Assembly: GCF_024584705.1 (NCBI RefSeq)
Contig: NZ_CP097384.1
Span: 3,534,001-3,598,000, forward strand
DNA: 64,000 nucleotides
Reading direction: 5' to 3'
Source of the DNA: Blastopirellula sp. J2-11
GTDB lineage: Bacteria; Planctomycetota; Planctomycetia; Pirellulales; Pirellulaceae
In this document: one piece after another, positions 1 to 8,336 of the stretch
Layout: every line of letters begins with the position of its first letter
How positions within the stretch are numbered: the first letter of the stretch is position 1
The notes under the pieces: generated by a model
What the model was told of the DNA's origin: nothing
Database searches by the model: none
The model's input: only the letters and a program-made list of their open reading frames with translations
Translations under genes and position numbers: made by a program

Positions 1-281
1 CGATCGATGCAAGTGCCGTAGTCCGACAGTTTCCACTCTCTCGCAGCGCTTTTTATCGTAGGTTTTCAGATGCCGTTGGACACTCACCGCACGAGGAAAT
101 CATCAGAGTTCGGATTAATCGAATTCGCGAACTCCTTGTCCAGACCTCTTTGCCGCTCTCGCGGATAGCACACCTATCAGGTTTTGGGCATACGGAATAT
201 ATGGTCGCTGTCTTTAAGCGACGAGTGGGCATAACGCCTGGCAAATATCGGACAAAGCATCGCATCGTGATTGACAATTAG
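1..281 (+). CDS. AraC/XylR-type transcriptional regulator, C-terminal part only
   Basis: The frame is already open at the window edge (first whole codon at base 3) and runs to a TAG at 279-281, so only about 92 C-terminal residues are visible. They form a double helix-turn-helix AraC domain. The first HTH has LSRSAFYRRFSDAVGHSP. The second has LPLSRIAHLSGFGHTEYM, then VFKRRVGITPGKYR, the classical AraC signature near the C-terminus. Proteins of this family bind DNA as activators, and planctomycete XylR-like members often carry an N-terminal sugar-binding half, which would lie outside the window. The gene ends beside an IS-like sequence (AGCAGGCTGCTGAAAAG), so its last residues could be IS-derived. 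The family call is secure; the ligand is unknown. Confidence 0.85.
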   Translation, partial: IDASAVVRQFPLSRSAFYRRFSDAVGHSPHEEIIRVRINRIRELLVQTSLPLSRIAHLSGFGHTEYMVAVFKRRVGITPGKYRTKHRIVIDN

Positions 282-356
282 CAGGCTGCTGAAAAGTCGG
301 GCGGTTGGGCGCGCTGCGTGCTGTGGCCGGAAAGCGCTTCGCTTGCCTAGCGATAG

Positions 357-503
357 GTGATGGATCGGCCGGCGTTTTGCCCCTTGATGACGGAGGGCTT
401 GTTGGTTGGCGCATTGGGAGACGCGGCGGCCGTCGCCTGCTTGTTCCACTATAGCGATCGCGGTGGTCAATACGCAGGCAAACGGTTCCGATCGTTGCCG
501 CGT
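357..503 (+). mobile_element. Relic of an IS3-family transposase (DDE region)
   Basis: A short plus-strand frame reads TEGLLVGALGDAAAVACLFHYSDRGGQYAGKRF. It resembles the IS3 orfB segment around the second catalytic Asp, normally HHSDRGSQY. Nothing recognisable of the remaining integrase core (first Asp, final Glu) is in frame, and the flanking codons do not look protein-like. I read it as a dead fragment. Its ends are not defined, and no terminal repeat pair was found here. Confidence 0.5.
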
Positions 504-878
504 CGCGCATCGATTCGCCAAAGCGTCGACTCCAACGACAACTGCGACCGAAAACACTTCAGCACCGGCTACCGAACGCCAGTTCTACTCAAGAGCCATC
601 AGCCTAGCGAAAAATAAGACGCCAGCAAGCTTTCATTTCGAGCGCTATCTCAAAAAAACACTACAAGATGGGGGAGTCGGCATTTTTGAAAAATAAACCA
701 GCTGCAAACTACGTCTTGAAGTGTTAGCGAGTGGTTCTTCTAGATGGATCTCGTCCAGAGAAGATGAGACCTTTGCGAGCGTCACTTTTCTGGAAATCAC
801 CTCAGTGTGAAACAGCGAAATCAATAGTGAGGTTCAGCCTGAGCGATCAGAACCCAAATCTAGGAGGCAAGGGAGATT
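504..878. other. Intergenic DNA with no recognisable gene
   Basis: This is AT-richer sequence with short unconvincing frames between the IS3 relic and the converging lipoprotein gene. No homology, strong hairpin or promoter could be supported. Confidence 0.5.
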
Positions 879-1361
879 TCATTTTGAAGATTGGGCGCGC
901 TCTCGGTCGTCCGGCACGTTGATGTCAAGTGAAGTCGCCTCTGACGGCAACTCAACTTCCATACGATATTCTTTAAAAAGCTGCCTGCCCTGCGGAAGTT
1001 CTATGCCAACGGGATTTCCATCCATCCCTAAAACACGCACAACGTAAGAGCCGCCAAAGATCCCACGATTCACTTTTGTTTTGTATTCGCCATTTTGAAT
1101 CTCAGCATAGGCCGCCGGGGCTGAATTCCCCTTAGAAGCGTCCGGTTCAAAAATTACTCTCCCGATTGGAACCGGTTGTTCACGAAAATTTACCTGACCA
1201 TGCACTTCATATCCGTGCTGATCTGAAGCAAAGCAACCAATGAGAAAAGTCGTCTGGACGATTAAGCAAATACGCAACAGTTTTCCCGAGGCGTTTGCAA
1301 GATTCAATTTCAACGCCTTATTTGGAAAACGATGCTGGTCAGTACTCATTGCGTTACTCAT
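879..1361 (-). CDS. Small lipoprotein with carboxypeptidase-regulatory-like fold, DUF1559 partner
   Basis: The product is 160 aa. It has a charged N-terminus, a hydrophobic stretch and a lipobox ending FLIGC near residue 43, so it is probably an exported lipoprotein. The mature part starts with a beta-rich segment (YEVHGQVNFREQPVPIGRVIFEPD) typical of the transthyretin/carboxypeptidase-regulatory-like lipoproteins that planctomycetes place next to DUF1559 genes. It lies 139 bp downstream of a DUF1559 gene on the same strand and is probably co-transcribed. A second ATG four codons in (1349) is an alternative start. No catalytic motif is seen, and the molecular role of the family is unknown. 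Local codon use is more AT-rich than in most of the window. Confidence 0.7.
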   Translation of the reverse strand: MSNAMSTDQHRFPNKALKLNLANASGKLLRICLIVQTTFLIGCFASDQHGYEVHGQVNFREQPVPIGRVIFEPDASKGNSAPAAYAEIQNGEYKTKVNRGIFGGSYVVRVLGMDGNPVGIELPQGRQLFKEYRMEVELPSEATSLDINVPDDRERAQSSK

Positions 1362-1500
1362 TTACGTCAGTTTTGGGACAAAAACTATGGATATCCATAT
1401 TCAGTAACATGGAAATCACCGAATAATGGTTAAACCATATTTGTCTTTCGCTGTCTCTGCATGTCCTGAAGCTTACACAACAGAAAGACGGGGGATTCTT

Positions 1501-2448
1501 CTAATGCGAAACTGGCGTTCCATCGGCACGGGACCCTAGCAATCGAAGGATAGTTAGGTCTGTCGTGTCAGACAAAAACTGCACGGAACTATCCGCAAAT
1601 ACAAACAATGCGCCTTGCGGGTGCTTGCTGCCAAACGTAGATGTAGCCGGCCCAGCTGGATAGTCGACAGAAGGATCAAGGTCAGAAGAGTTTATGCCTT
1701 CCATGGCAGCGCAAAGGCCGGACGGGAAATCGTACAGACCCATTGGATATGCTCTCAGTCCAGTATCCCAGCTCGTGTATCCCGTCGGCGCTCCAGAAAT
1801 ATGTGGGCAATATTTCGTCTCGCCAATCATTATGACATTGCTCGTGCCATCGGTAACCGAAGCAAATCTGTTTGACGAGTTGTTGTGAAAAATTCCGTTG
1901 TAAAAATAAACACGATCCGGGGCGTCACTCGCAGTGCATTTTGGCGCTGAGCCTCCCCCCTGACAAGCATAATAGTTTGTGTTGCATGAATCGGAGGTTG
2001 AATTCGGGTCTGATGGGCATTGATACTTGCGATTAGGAGAAAACTGAACCGCATGATTAGGAGCTGTTGAATTTAAAATAGTGCCGGCAAATGCGTATCG
2101 AAAATCATACTGATCGTATCTTGCTTGCTCTTCCATAAATGGCAAAATAAGAACAGCCCACGGCGCTCCGATATCGGATTCGTCATTGCCATCCAAATCA
2201 CACGCCGTCTTGCTAATTTTGGTGATTCCGCCAGGGGGAAATAACTGGAATGCGCTATGGTAATTGTGCATGGCGATTCCGATCTGACGAATTTGATTAC
2301 TGCACTGTATTCGGCGCGCCGCCTCACGGGCCTGCTGAACAGCCGGCAGCAATAGGGCGATCAAGACCCCGATAATTGCAATCACGACAAGTAATTCCAC
2401 CAACGTAAAAGCATGGCGGATTGCCCGCCCCCCATTATTAATGCTCAT
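1501..2448 (-). CDS. DUF1559 protein with type IV pilin-like N-terminus
   Basis: The product is 315 aa. The start at 2448 puts a prepilin-type segment ([20 protein letters not shown]) about 12 residues in, followed by [14 protein letters not shown], the hallmark of planctomycete DUF1559 proteins. A longer frame reaches 2598 but its first 50 residues are Ile/Lys/His-rich and unlike the family. The C-terminal half has the family's usual features: a DGTSNVIMIGE block and, near the end, a KHPQGALFVFADSSVQFL block. By analogy with pseudopilins the protein would be processed at the Ala-Phe or nearby junction and inserted in the cytoplasmic membrane, but no function is established. It is followed by the lipoprotein at 879-1361. 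Confidence 0.9.
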   Translation of the reverse strand: MSINNGGRAIRHAFTLVELLVVIAIIGVLIALLLPAVQQAREAARRIQCSNQIRQIGIAMHNYHSAFQLFPPGGITKISKTACDLDGNDESDIGAPWAVLILPFMEEQARYDQYDFRYAFAGTILNSTAPNHAVQFSPNRKYQCPSDPNSTSDSCNTNYYACQGGGSAPKCTASDAPDRVYFYNGIFHNNSSNRFASVTDGTSNVIMIGETKYCPHISGAPTGYTSWDTGLRAYPMGLYDFPSGLCAAMEGINSSDLDPSVDYPAGPATSTFGSKHPQGALFVFADSSVQFLSDTTDLTILRLLGSRADGTPVSH

Positions 2449-2759
2449 GAAATCGCTTTCTTGAATGTGCGTGAAAGTGTGAATCTGTTTTTGCCGACAG
2501 GTCTGTTGGCTTACCAAGAAATGAATGATGTATTTGGAGATCAGCAATCCATTTTTGTAAAAGCAGATATGGCTCTTTTTAATACAAATGAGGGTCATGT
2601 TCTCTCTAGGTTAATTTAGCGTAATCGGGGATGTACGCTCCGTCACGTAGAATTTGTGTCATGAAAATGTAAATAATGTCCACTGCGTTTCGCGGGGCGG
2701 GAAAGGCATCCGACAGCTGTTGAAAAATGCCCTTGCGGGCTGTTACCCATTGATCCTGC
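2449..2759. other. Upstream region of the DUF1559 gene and spacer before the MITE
   Basis: This is 311 bp without a gene. The part next to 2448 is AT-rich and should hold the promoter of the minus-strand DUF1559/lipoprotein pair, but no clear -35/-10 pair could be picked. The last 60 bp carry a GC-rich stretch with CAGCTGTTGAAAAATGCC, which resembles IS-end sequences but has no partner repeat nearby. Confidence 0.4.
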
Positions 2760-2885
2760 TAGGCTCTGTCAGAAAACGCTCATAGTTGCGTTTTATAGAA
2801 GATCCTGGGCCCTGGTTTTTCCGGGACTTTTCACTTCGCAAGTTCCGATTTTTCAGCGGATTTAGATGTTTTCTGACAGAGCCTA
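2760..2885. mobile_element. MITE-like element, 126 bp, with perfect 18-bp terminal inverted repeats
   Basis: The left end (2760-2777) reads TAGGCTCTGTCAGAAAAC and the right end (2868-2885) is its exact reverse complement. The 90 bp between have no coding potential, so this is a non-autonomous miniature element or the collapsed ends of an IS. No target-site duplication is obvious. No full-length element with the same ends was found in the window. Confidence 0.7.
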
Positions 2886-2964
2886 GTTGCGCCCGTTCCG
2901 CTTCAGCCGGGCAACTGGTCGCGTTCGCCGAAAACATCGTCAGCCCAGCAGCACCGTACTGAGT

Positions 2965-3251
2965 CACTCCGATCGGAAGGCGACGAAGGACGTCAAGCGA
3001 TTCATGGATGAACTGAGGAGGTTTACATTAGCCAACAGATAAAATATCGGTCCGCCGTTAGGCGAACTGCAAGCCGACGAATGGATCGAGAATTGGACGC
3101 AGGAGCCGCCGCCTGAGCCCTCCACGAACACCAAGCTCTGACGCTTGATATGGACCGAGATCTTCATACGCAGCTCAAAATCCACTGCGCGACGCATGAT
3201 ATTCAGGTCACCGATCTGTTGCGGCGGTTGATCGAACAAGAGCAGAGTTAG
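2965..3251 (+). pseudogene. Decayed ribbon-helix-helix DNA-binding protein gene
   Basis: Three successive plus-strand segments look like one broken gene. The first (2965-3042) reads SDRKATKDVKRFMDELRRF and ends in TAA. The same frame then resumes with LGELQADEWIENWTQEPPPE until TGA at 3139-3141. A shifted frame (ATG 3150, TAG 3249-3251) ends with LDMDRDLHTQLKIHCATHD and VTDLLRRLIEQE. That last part matches the strand-helix-helix pattern of CopG/ParG-type ribbon-helix-helix proteins found in plasmid partition and antitoxin systems. One in-frame stop and one frameshift mean the gene is dead unless the 33-residue tail is translated alone. The family call is inferred from pattern only. Confidence 0.4.
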
Positions 3252-4638
3252 CAGCCTGTTGAGTTTCCCACCTTTCCATTATCCTGATTCCCATCTTCAT
3301 CGGAGGCTTGAGCATGGCGTTGGGACGACGTCGCGAGGAGCGGCAGCAGGCGTTTTGGGTTTCGGCGGACGCGGTCGGTTCGGGGCCGCGGAATGTTTTT
3401 TACGATCGGTTGAATCGGTTGCTGGCCGAGATCGAGTTTGATCGCCAGCTCGAAGCAGCGGCCGAGCCCTATTATGACACCACGGGCCGCAAGTCGTTGC
3501 CGCCGGGTGTCTACTTTCGCATGATTTTCATCGGCTACTTCGAAGACATTTCGAGCCAGCGCGGCATCGCCTGGCGGTGCGAAGACAGTCGCTCGCTCGC
3601 CAGATTTCTCGCCTTCGGTCCTGGCGAAGCGACGCCTGACTACAGCACGCTTTCTTTAACGCGCGATCGTTTGCCGGTCGAGCTTCATCATCTGGCGTTC
3701 GAGTTAGTGCTGGCCGCCGCCCAGCAGTATGGCTTGTTAAAAGGAAAGACGATCGGCGTCGACGCGACCGACTTGGAAGCCAACGCGGCGATGACAGGCG
3801 CGAGTATCTTCGCAAGCTGTACGAAGCAGAAACGGGCACGAGCGATCCGGATGACGACGAGCTGCGAAGGTTTGATAAACGCCGAAAGGACAAGAAGGTT
3901 TCGAATGAAGAGTGGGTCAGCAAAACCGATCCGGACGCCAAGATCGGCAAGATGAAAGATGGCCGCACGCACATGAAGTACAAGGCCGAAAACGCGGTCG
4001 ATCTCGAGACCGAGATCATCATCGCGGCCGAAGTTTACCCAGGCGACCAAGGCGATACGACGACGATCGAAGACACGATTCTCGCCGCGCAGACGCATTT
4101 GAACGAAGCGCAAACCGAGTGCGAAATCCAAGAGATCGTCACCGACAAAGGGTATCACAGCGAAGACTGTCTGGACCACTTGCAGAACGATCTCGGCCAG
4201 CGGACGTACATTCCCGAAAAGCATCGCAACCAGCCCCGCAGGGCAAAAGACAAGTCGCCGGAAGTCAATCATTCGTACTATCGCAACCGGCGAAACACGA
4301 AGGGTAAACGCGGCCGCCAACTGCAACGTAAGCGCAGCGAACGAGTCGAGCGATCGCTCGCCCATCTCTGCGACACAGGCGGCGCGCGGCGCACCTGGCT
4401 GCGAGGCCTGGAGAAAGTTCAAAAGCGTTACAAGATGGCAGCCACGGCGTTCAACCTGGGGCGAATCCTGCGCAGCCTGCTGGGCGCTGGCAAACCAAGA
4501 CACCTGGCGGTGCTCGCCGAAGCGTTTTGTTTTGTCTATCTTGCCATGTGGTGGTATGAGAAAGCGCGAATGGCGTTTAAGATCACATTCCAACCGCACG
4601 AAACAGAAAATCGGAATCCAGCGCCGGCAATCGCGTAA
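3252..4638 (+). mobile_element. IS1182-type insertion sequence, damaged
   Basis: The element body carries the transposase pseudogene at 3314-4638. The left end probably lies near 3249-3275, where AGCAGCCTGTTGAGTTTCCC resembles IS ends. The matching right repeat is absent, because an IS5-type element begins directly after the transposase stop codon. The element is therefore truncated on the right, and the internal lesion also disables it. Confidence 0.6.
3314..4638 (+). pseudogene. IS1182-family transposase, frameshifted
   Basis: Two frames together give an almost complete IS1182 transposase. The first, from ATG 3314, holds the N-terminal DUF772-like domain (YYDTTGRKSLPPGVYFRMIF) and runs to KTIGVDATDLEANAAM, which contains the first catalytic Asp region. 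The second frame resumes at about 3790 with EYLRKLYEAETGTSDPDDDE, continues through KMKDGRTHMKYKAENAVDLE and ends with VQKRYKMAATAFNLGRILR at 4638. Family members have roughly ten more residues between AAM and the EYLRKLY block, so the frameshift looks like a small internal deletion near 3790-3795, not programmed frameshifting. The product would be inactive. The first ATG is preferred over an upstream TTG at 3308. Confidence 0.75.
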
Positions 4639-5279
4639 GAGCCTATCCGGAAACTGCTATTTCTTGAAACCTCGGTTTTCGTAACACTTGCGTGCTTCAA
4701 TAACCAGTGGAGCACGCGATGTCCGAAGAAGGCCGAAAACGATACCCGAGTGATTTAACCGACCAGCAGTGGGAGTTGATTGAAGGTTTGATCCCGCGTT
4801 CGCGACGAAGCAAAAAAGGAGGTCGCCCTCGCTCGGTCGACATGCGTGAAGTCATGAATGCGATCTTCTATCAATGCCGCTCCGGCTGCCAGTGGGATAT
4901 GCTGCCGCATGGCCTGCTGCCGAAGAGCACGGTCTACGATTACTTCGCCGCCTGGCGAGACAACGGCACGCTGCGGCGGATCAATGAGACGCTTGTCGGC
5001 GCGATTCGTCAGCTCGAAGCTCCGAGCCAAGAGATCGATCCCAGCGCCGCCAGCATCGACAGTCAAAGCGTGAAAACGAGCGAACGTTCCGGAAGCCGCG
5101 GCTACGACGGCGGCAAGAAAATCACGGGCCGCAAGCGAAATATCGCCATCGATACGCTGGGGTTGCTGCTGGCCGTCGTGGTGACAATCGCGTCGATGGA
5201 TGATGCGTACGCCGCGCGTCCCGTGATGAAACAGCTCTCGAAAGTGAAGCAGCCTCGATTGGAAACAGTGTAGGCCGAT
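4639..5279 (+). mobile_element. IS5-type insertion sequence, right part missing
   Basis: The left end abuts the IS1182 transposase stop and starts near GAGCCTATCCGGAAACTGCT. The element contains the truncated transposase at 4719-5273, and no inverted copy of the left end is present downstream. After about 5280 the sequence changes to the Ala-rich pseudogene on the other strand, so this is a broken element at a rearrangement junction. Confidence 0.55.
4719..5273 (+). pseudogene. IS5-family transposase, C-terminally truncated
   Basis: The frame gives 184 aa from ATG 4719, preceded by GGAG; an in-frame GTG at 4707 is less likely. The N-terminus has the DUF4096-type helix (YPSDLTDQQWELIEGLIP) and CQWDMLPHGLLPKSTVYDYF. 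The central part has ASIDSQSVKTSERSG with the first DDE Asp and GRKRNIAIDTLGLLLAVVV. Members are usually about 260 aa. Here the last 70-80 residues, including the catalytic Glu, are replaced by a short foreign tail ending QPRLETV. The enzyme is therefore inactive. Confidence 0.75.
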
Positions 5280-5293
5280 TCGAAGTATCATAA

Positions 5294-6226
5294 TCATGGC
5301 CTATCGCCTTCCCCGTTTGTCTGCATCAATGATCCGTCTAGATTTTCGTCATAGACAGCCGCTTCCTTCGTAACACGATCTGCCGCAACCTCTCTCTCCG
5401 TAACCACCTTGCTAACATCCGCCTTCACCTCGCCGACAATCCGATCACGATCGGCCTGAGCGTTTGCAACATCACTGGCTTCACTGGCGGCGGCTTGGCT
5501 CATGTCATAGTTGTAGATGTCAGAGGCGATGTCGGTGGCGGCGTCATGGACGGCGGCGGCGACTGCCAGGGCTTTGGTGGTCCAGGGATCGGCGGTGTCG
5601 TTGTTGGCGGTGGTTAGTGCGGTCAGGGCGTCTACCAGGGAGTCGTAGTCGTTGTCGACATCGAACTCGGCGAATTCTTTATCGCGGGCGGCGATCGTCT
5701 CTTGCTGGGTTCGGTAGGCGGCGGCTTCGGTGGTGACGTAGTTGACCTGGGCGTCGGCGATTGCCTTGGTTGACTGGGCGCGGGATTGGCCGACGTTGTT
5801 TTCGTACTGGGCTTCAGACTTGGCGACGGTGGATTGATGGGCGCCTTGGGCGTCGATGGCCGCTTTGCAGTAAGCTTCGGTAAAGGTTTCGCGGGCAGCA
5901 CGGAGCGCTTTGTTGGCGTCTGTGAGGGAGGTGCTGTGGGCGGTCGTATCGCCGTTGTCGGCGAAGCGACGGTCGGCTTGTTCAATGGCGATGCGATGGT
6001 CGCGGAGCGCCTGGGCTTCGGCAATTTGGTAGACGGCGATGGCATCGGCCAGCTGCGTTCCGTTCGACTGGTAGCTGCCGGCGATCTGGTCTTCGGCCTG
6101 TTTCAGACTAGAAGCGGCGAGCAGGTTGTGGGCGAAGATCGTCGATTCGCGAAGGCTGGAATAGGTATTGCTGGCGACGGCGGCGATCGCCGCGTAGGTG
6201 ACGTTGGAGCCGATGTTGCTGCTTAT
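5294..6226 (-). pseudogene. Internal fragment of a large Ala-rich, coiled-coil-like surface or toxin-carrier protein
   Basis: The minus strand is open for 310 codons between a TAG at 6227-6229 and a TGA at 5294-5296, but the only start codon (ATG 5503) lies near the end. It is therefore a fragment cut from a longer gene. The sequence is rich in Ala, Asp, Thr and Gln with strings of short helical motifs (YQIAEAQALRDHRIAIEQAD, YRTQQETIAARDKEFAEFD, SEASDVANAQADRDRIV), as in long repetitive secreted proteins that carry Hint-toxin tails. It has no recognised domain. It is cut off by the IS5 fragment on its 3' side. Its assignment to the neighbouring toxin remains is inference from location and style. 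Confidence 0.5.
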
Positions 6227-6456
6227 CTAGCTTTGGATTGGGCTCTCGTTTTCGCTAGCAAGGTGGTTTTCTGCTTATCTTATCCACGGTCGGCCTCAAA
6301 TGCCCCGGCATGAAAACGATGACCCTCGTCCCTTTCTGCCTTTGCTTCCAATTACTTGGGGCAAGTGAGGGTGATAAGGAGTGGACTCGCCGCGCACAAT
6401 CATTGCCACGCAAAGCCGCGGGCCCCGTGCGATTACGTCATACCACTGCCAGGCAT

Positions 6457-6837
6457 TTAGCTAGATTTTGGCGGATGAAAGATATCTTCTTCCAGCCGAA
6501 TGGCAAACCGCCAGTCGAACGGAAAAACTTCATCCTTCGACAGACCTAATGCAATCAGAGCATCTGCATCCTCGTGCTTGTACCAAGTCCCATCGATCCA
6601 CCAAAAAATAGATGCAGGCGTGCCGCTACTATTGGTGTCTACTCGAAAGACAGACTCGATTTCTCGCCCAGACCTCACTATAGTTGATCCACCTATCCAG
6701 TACATGCCGGATGCCTTGGGAACCACTGTCATGGAAACCACGTTTGCTTCCTCTTGGTTACCATACTCTTGCAAAACAAATAAGCTGGAAGTTCGCACAA
6801 GATTGAGTCGTTGTCGCATGTCGGTATCGGTAATCAC
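6457..6837 (-). CDS. Putative immunity protein of the HNH-type toxin
   Basis: The product is 126 aa from a GTG at 6837 that overlaps the upstream toxin stop codon (GTGA), a coupling typical of toxin-immunity pairs. An ATG six codons in is an alternative start. The sequence is a small soluble acidic protein with beta-rich patches (FVLQEYGNQEEANVVSM, SGMYWIGGSTIVRSG, PASIFWWIDGTWYKHEDAD) and no signal peptide or membrane segment. I do not recognise a named family. The role as cytoplasmic inhibitor of the adjacent nuclease is inferred from gene order, overlap and size. Confidence 0.5.
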   Translation of the reverse strand: MITDTDMRQRLNLVRTSSLFVLQEYGNQEEANVVSMTVVPKASGMYWIGGSTIVRSGREIESVFRVDTNSSGTPASIFWWIDGTWYKHEDADALIALGLSKDEVFPFDWRFAIRLEEDIFHPPKSS

Positions 6838-7130
6838 TCCTGGTACTGCTGAAAACTACCGGGTCTCGGATTAACAGATGGGACTTTCCCACCCAACCGA
6901 TAAAACTTGTGTGTGTTTCTGTGCAAGTCCACGCCCTGGAGCACCATGTTATCGATGGTATCGGTGCCGCCATCAAAAAGTGCCTTCTTGTGGTGAACAG
7001 TGTATCCAGGTGGAACTTCACCACGCCGCAACCACGGCTTGAGTGACTTCGGTACATTCGGGTGACCAGCTATCGAACGCAGGAAAGCGTTTCGAGTATT
7101 GGGGGTGGTTTGATCGCATGAAAGGAACAC
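6834..7130 (-). pseudogene. HNH-type nuclease toxin domain, 5'-truncated (polymorphic toxin tail)
   Basis: About 95 codons ending in TGA at 6834. The segment contains LKPWLRRGEVPPGYTVHHKK, then LFDGGTDTIDNMVLQGVDLH and RNTHKFYR. The HH, Asn and LH..TH spacing is that of HNH/Endo-VII-like toxin domains at the C-terminus of contact-dependent or secreted polymorphic toxins. There is no start codon for a full toxin. Upstream of about 7130 the frame continues only as antisense of the plus-strand gene at 7138-7494, so the carrier part has been lost by recombination. The immunity-like gene follows with a 4-bp overlap. The nuclease activity is inferred from the motif. Confidence 0.6.
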
Positions 7131-7137
7131 TCTCAAA

Positions 7138-7494
7138 ATGAAAGAGAACCGAATGAGTAATGAGTCAGTTGACAACATCCTTCCACAGATGCATGCATCG
7201 TATGGTCCTTTCATGGACAGCGTAACTAAGGCTAAACTTGATCCGAACAAAGTCCCCAGAAGCTTAGTTCCGTATTTGCCGTATGCTGCACTGTGGGGCG
7301 TTGCTGATGACTTGGAGCGTGAGCAGCGTGTCAGGCAAGCTCCTGCCGAGGCAAAGCAAGATCTCCTACGAATAGTCAGATTGATTGAGGAGCAACTTGA
7401 AGTATGGCTCGCAGGCGTCGAAGCGGATTCTGACGCACCGTCTGATGAGTACGTCGCTTTTGCAGCCATGTTGATGGCAGCGGACTTTATATAA
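7138..7494 (+). CDS. Small hypothetical protein, possible second immunity gene
   Basis: The product is 118 aa (113 from the in-frame ATG at 7153). It is predominantly helical and acidic, with a long amphipathic stretch (LLRIVRLIEEQLEVWLAG). There is no signal peptide and no recognised domain. A weak AAAGGA lies about 12 nt before ATG 7138. It sits between an HNH toxin tail on the opposite strand and a Hint-domain cassette on the same strand, where toxin loci usually keep immunity genes. That position is the only support for the suggested role. Confidence 0.5.
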   Translation: MKENRMSNESVDNILPQMHASYGPFMDSVTKAKLDPNKVPRSLVPYLPYAALWGVADDLEREQRVRQAPAEAKQDLLRIVRLIEEQLEVWLAGVEADSDAPSDEYVAFAAMLMAADFI

Positions 7495-7633
7495 TGATGT
7501 TTTTCAAGGATTCGATGCCGGGCATTCGCTTCAACACCTTGACGACTTCACCGGCGTGACCGCGGACTTGGACTTTTCTTTCGCTTTCGGCTGATACAAC
7601 GGATTGACGTTACCCATACCGGGGACCGCCTGA

Positions 7634-8251
7634 GGTGGTCTAGTCAAAAGCCTCCCCGCGGACATCGCCGAATCGGCCTGCTTCTCTCGCGACACTGTCG
7701 TGTCCACTGAATCCGGCTTACGCCCGATCGGCGAAATCCGCCCCGGTGAGCGAGTCCATTCTTTTGACTTCGCGAGCGGCGAGTGGAAACTGCGTTCCGT
7801 CACTGACCGCATCGACAGCTTGTACTGCGGCGCTGTCCTGACGATCGATACCGGCGACTCTCGAATCGAAACGACGATTCATCACCCGTTCGGGGTTGTG
7901 CAAGGGCACGAACTGACCTTCCGATCCACCTCGCGACTCCTTTCAGGCGGAGAAGATGAACGCCAAGCTCTACCAGGCCGCTGGGTCAACTCCCACGAAC
8001 TGCAGGCTGGAGATATAATCTACAGTCGCGACGGGAAAACTCGCATCATTCGCAGCATTCACCAGCGATACGAAGATGCATTCCCGGTCTCAAATCTAAC
8101 GATCGGCGATTTCCACAGCTACGCAGTTGGTTTTGATTCGATTCTGGTCCACAATACCTCCTTGTGTGATGAAGCGATAGGAAAACTTCAGGCGCGGTTA
8201 AACCAAGGAGAAACGACGCTTGATGAGATCGCCGATACGATAACGTCCTAA
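7634..8251 (+). pseudogene. Hint (pretoxin) domain fragment with truncated C-terminal toxin
   Basis: The frame opens after a TGA at 7631. It has the Hint signature: a catalytic Cys at 7679-7681 (ACFSRDTVVSTESGLRPI), GEIRPGERVHSFD, an internal HHPFGVVQGHEL block and the closing HSYAVGFDSILVHN motif just before 8160. Such domains self-cleave and release a C-terminal toxin. Only about 30 residues follow the Asn (LCDEAIGKLQARLNQGETTL) before TAA at 8249-8251, too few for most toxins, and the large carrier upstream is missing. A GTG at 7700 would remove the Cys, so no functional start is evident. It is a displaced cassette or a silent orphan module. Confidence 0.7.
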
Positions 8252-8336
8252 TTACTGCGCAAATTTGAGAGCCAGCCCTGGCTCTGGTATGGATTTGATT
8301 AGCAACATCAACCACCACCAGAACCAAGGACTGACC

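Noticed and set aside
3688-4599. Minus-strand open frame of 303 codons opposite the IS1182-type transposase
   Set aside because: The plus strand carries the transposase motifs; the antisense translation is a shadow.
5464-6313. Several plus-strand frames rich in Arg or Gly across the Ala-rich pseudogene
   Set aside because: They arise from the GC pattern opposite the Ala-rich minus frame, which is open over 310 codons and looks protein-like.
7131-7469. Extension of the HNH toxin frame upstream on the minus strand
   Set aside because: This part is antisense to the plus-strand gene at 7138-7494 and has low-complexity Ser/Arg-rich translation, so it was not counted as toxin sequence.
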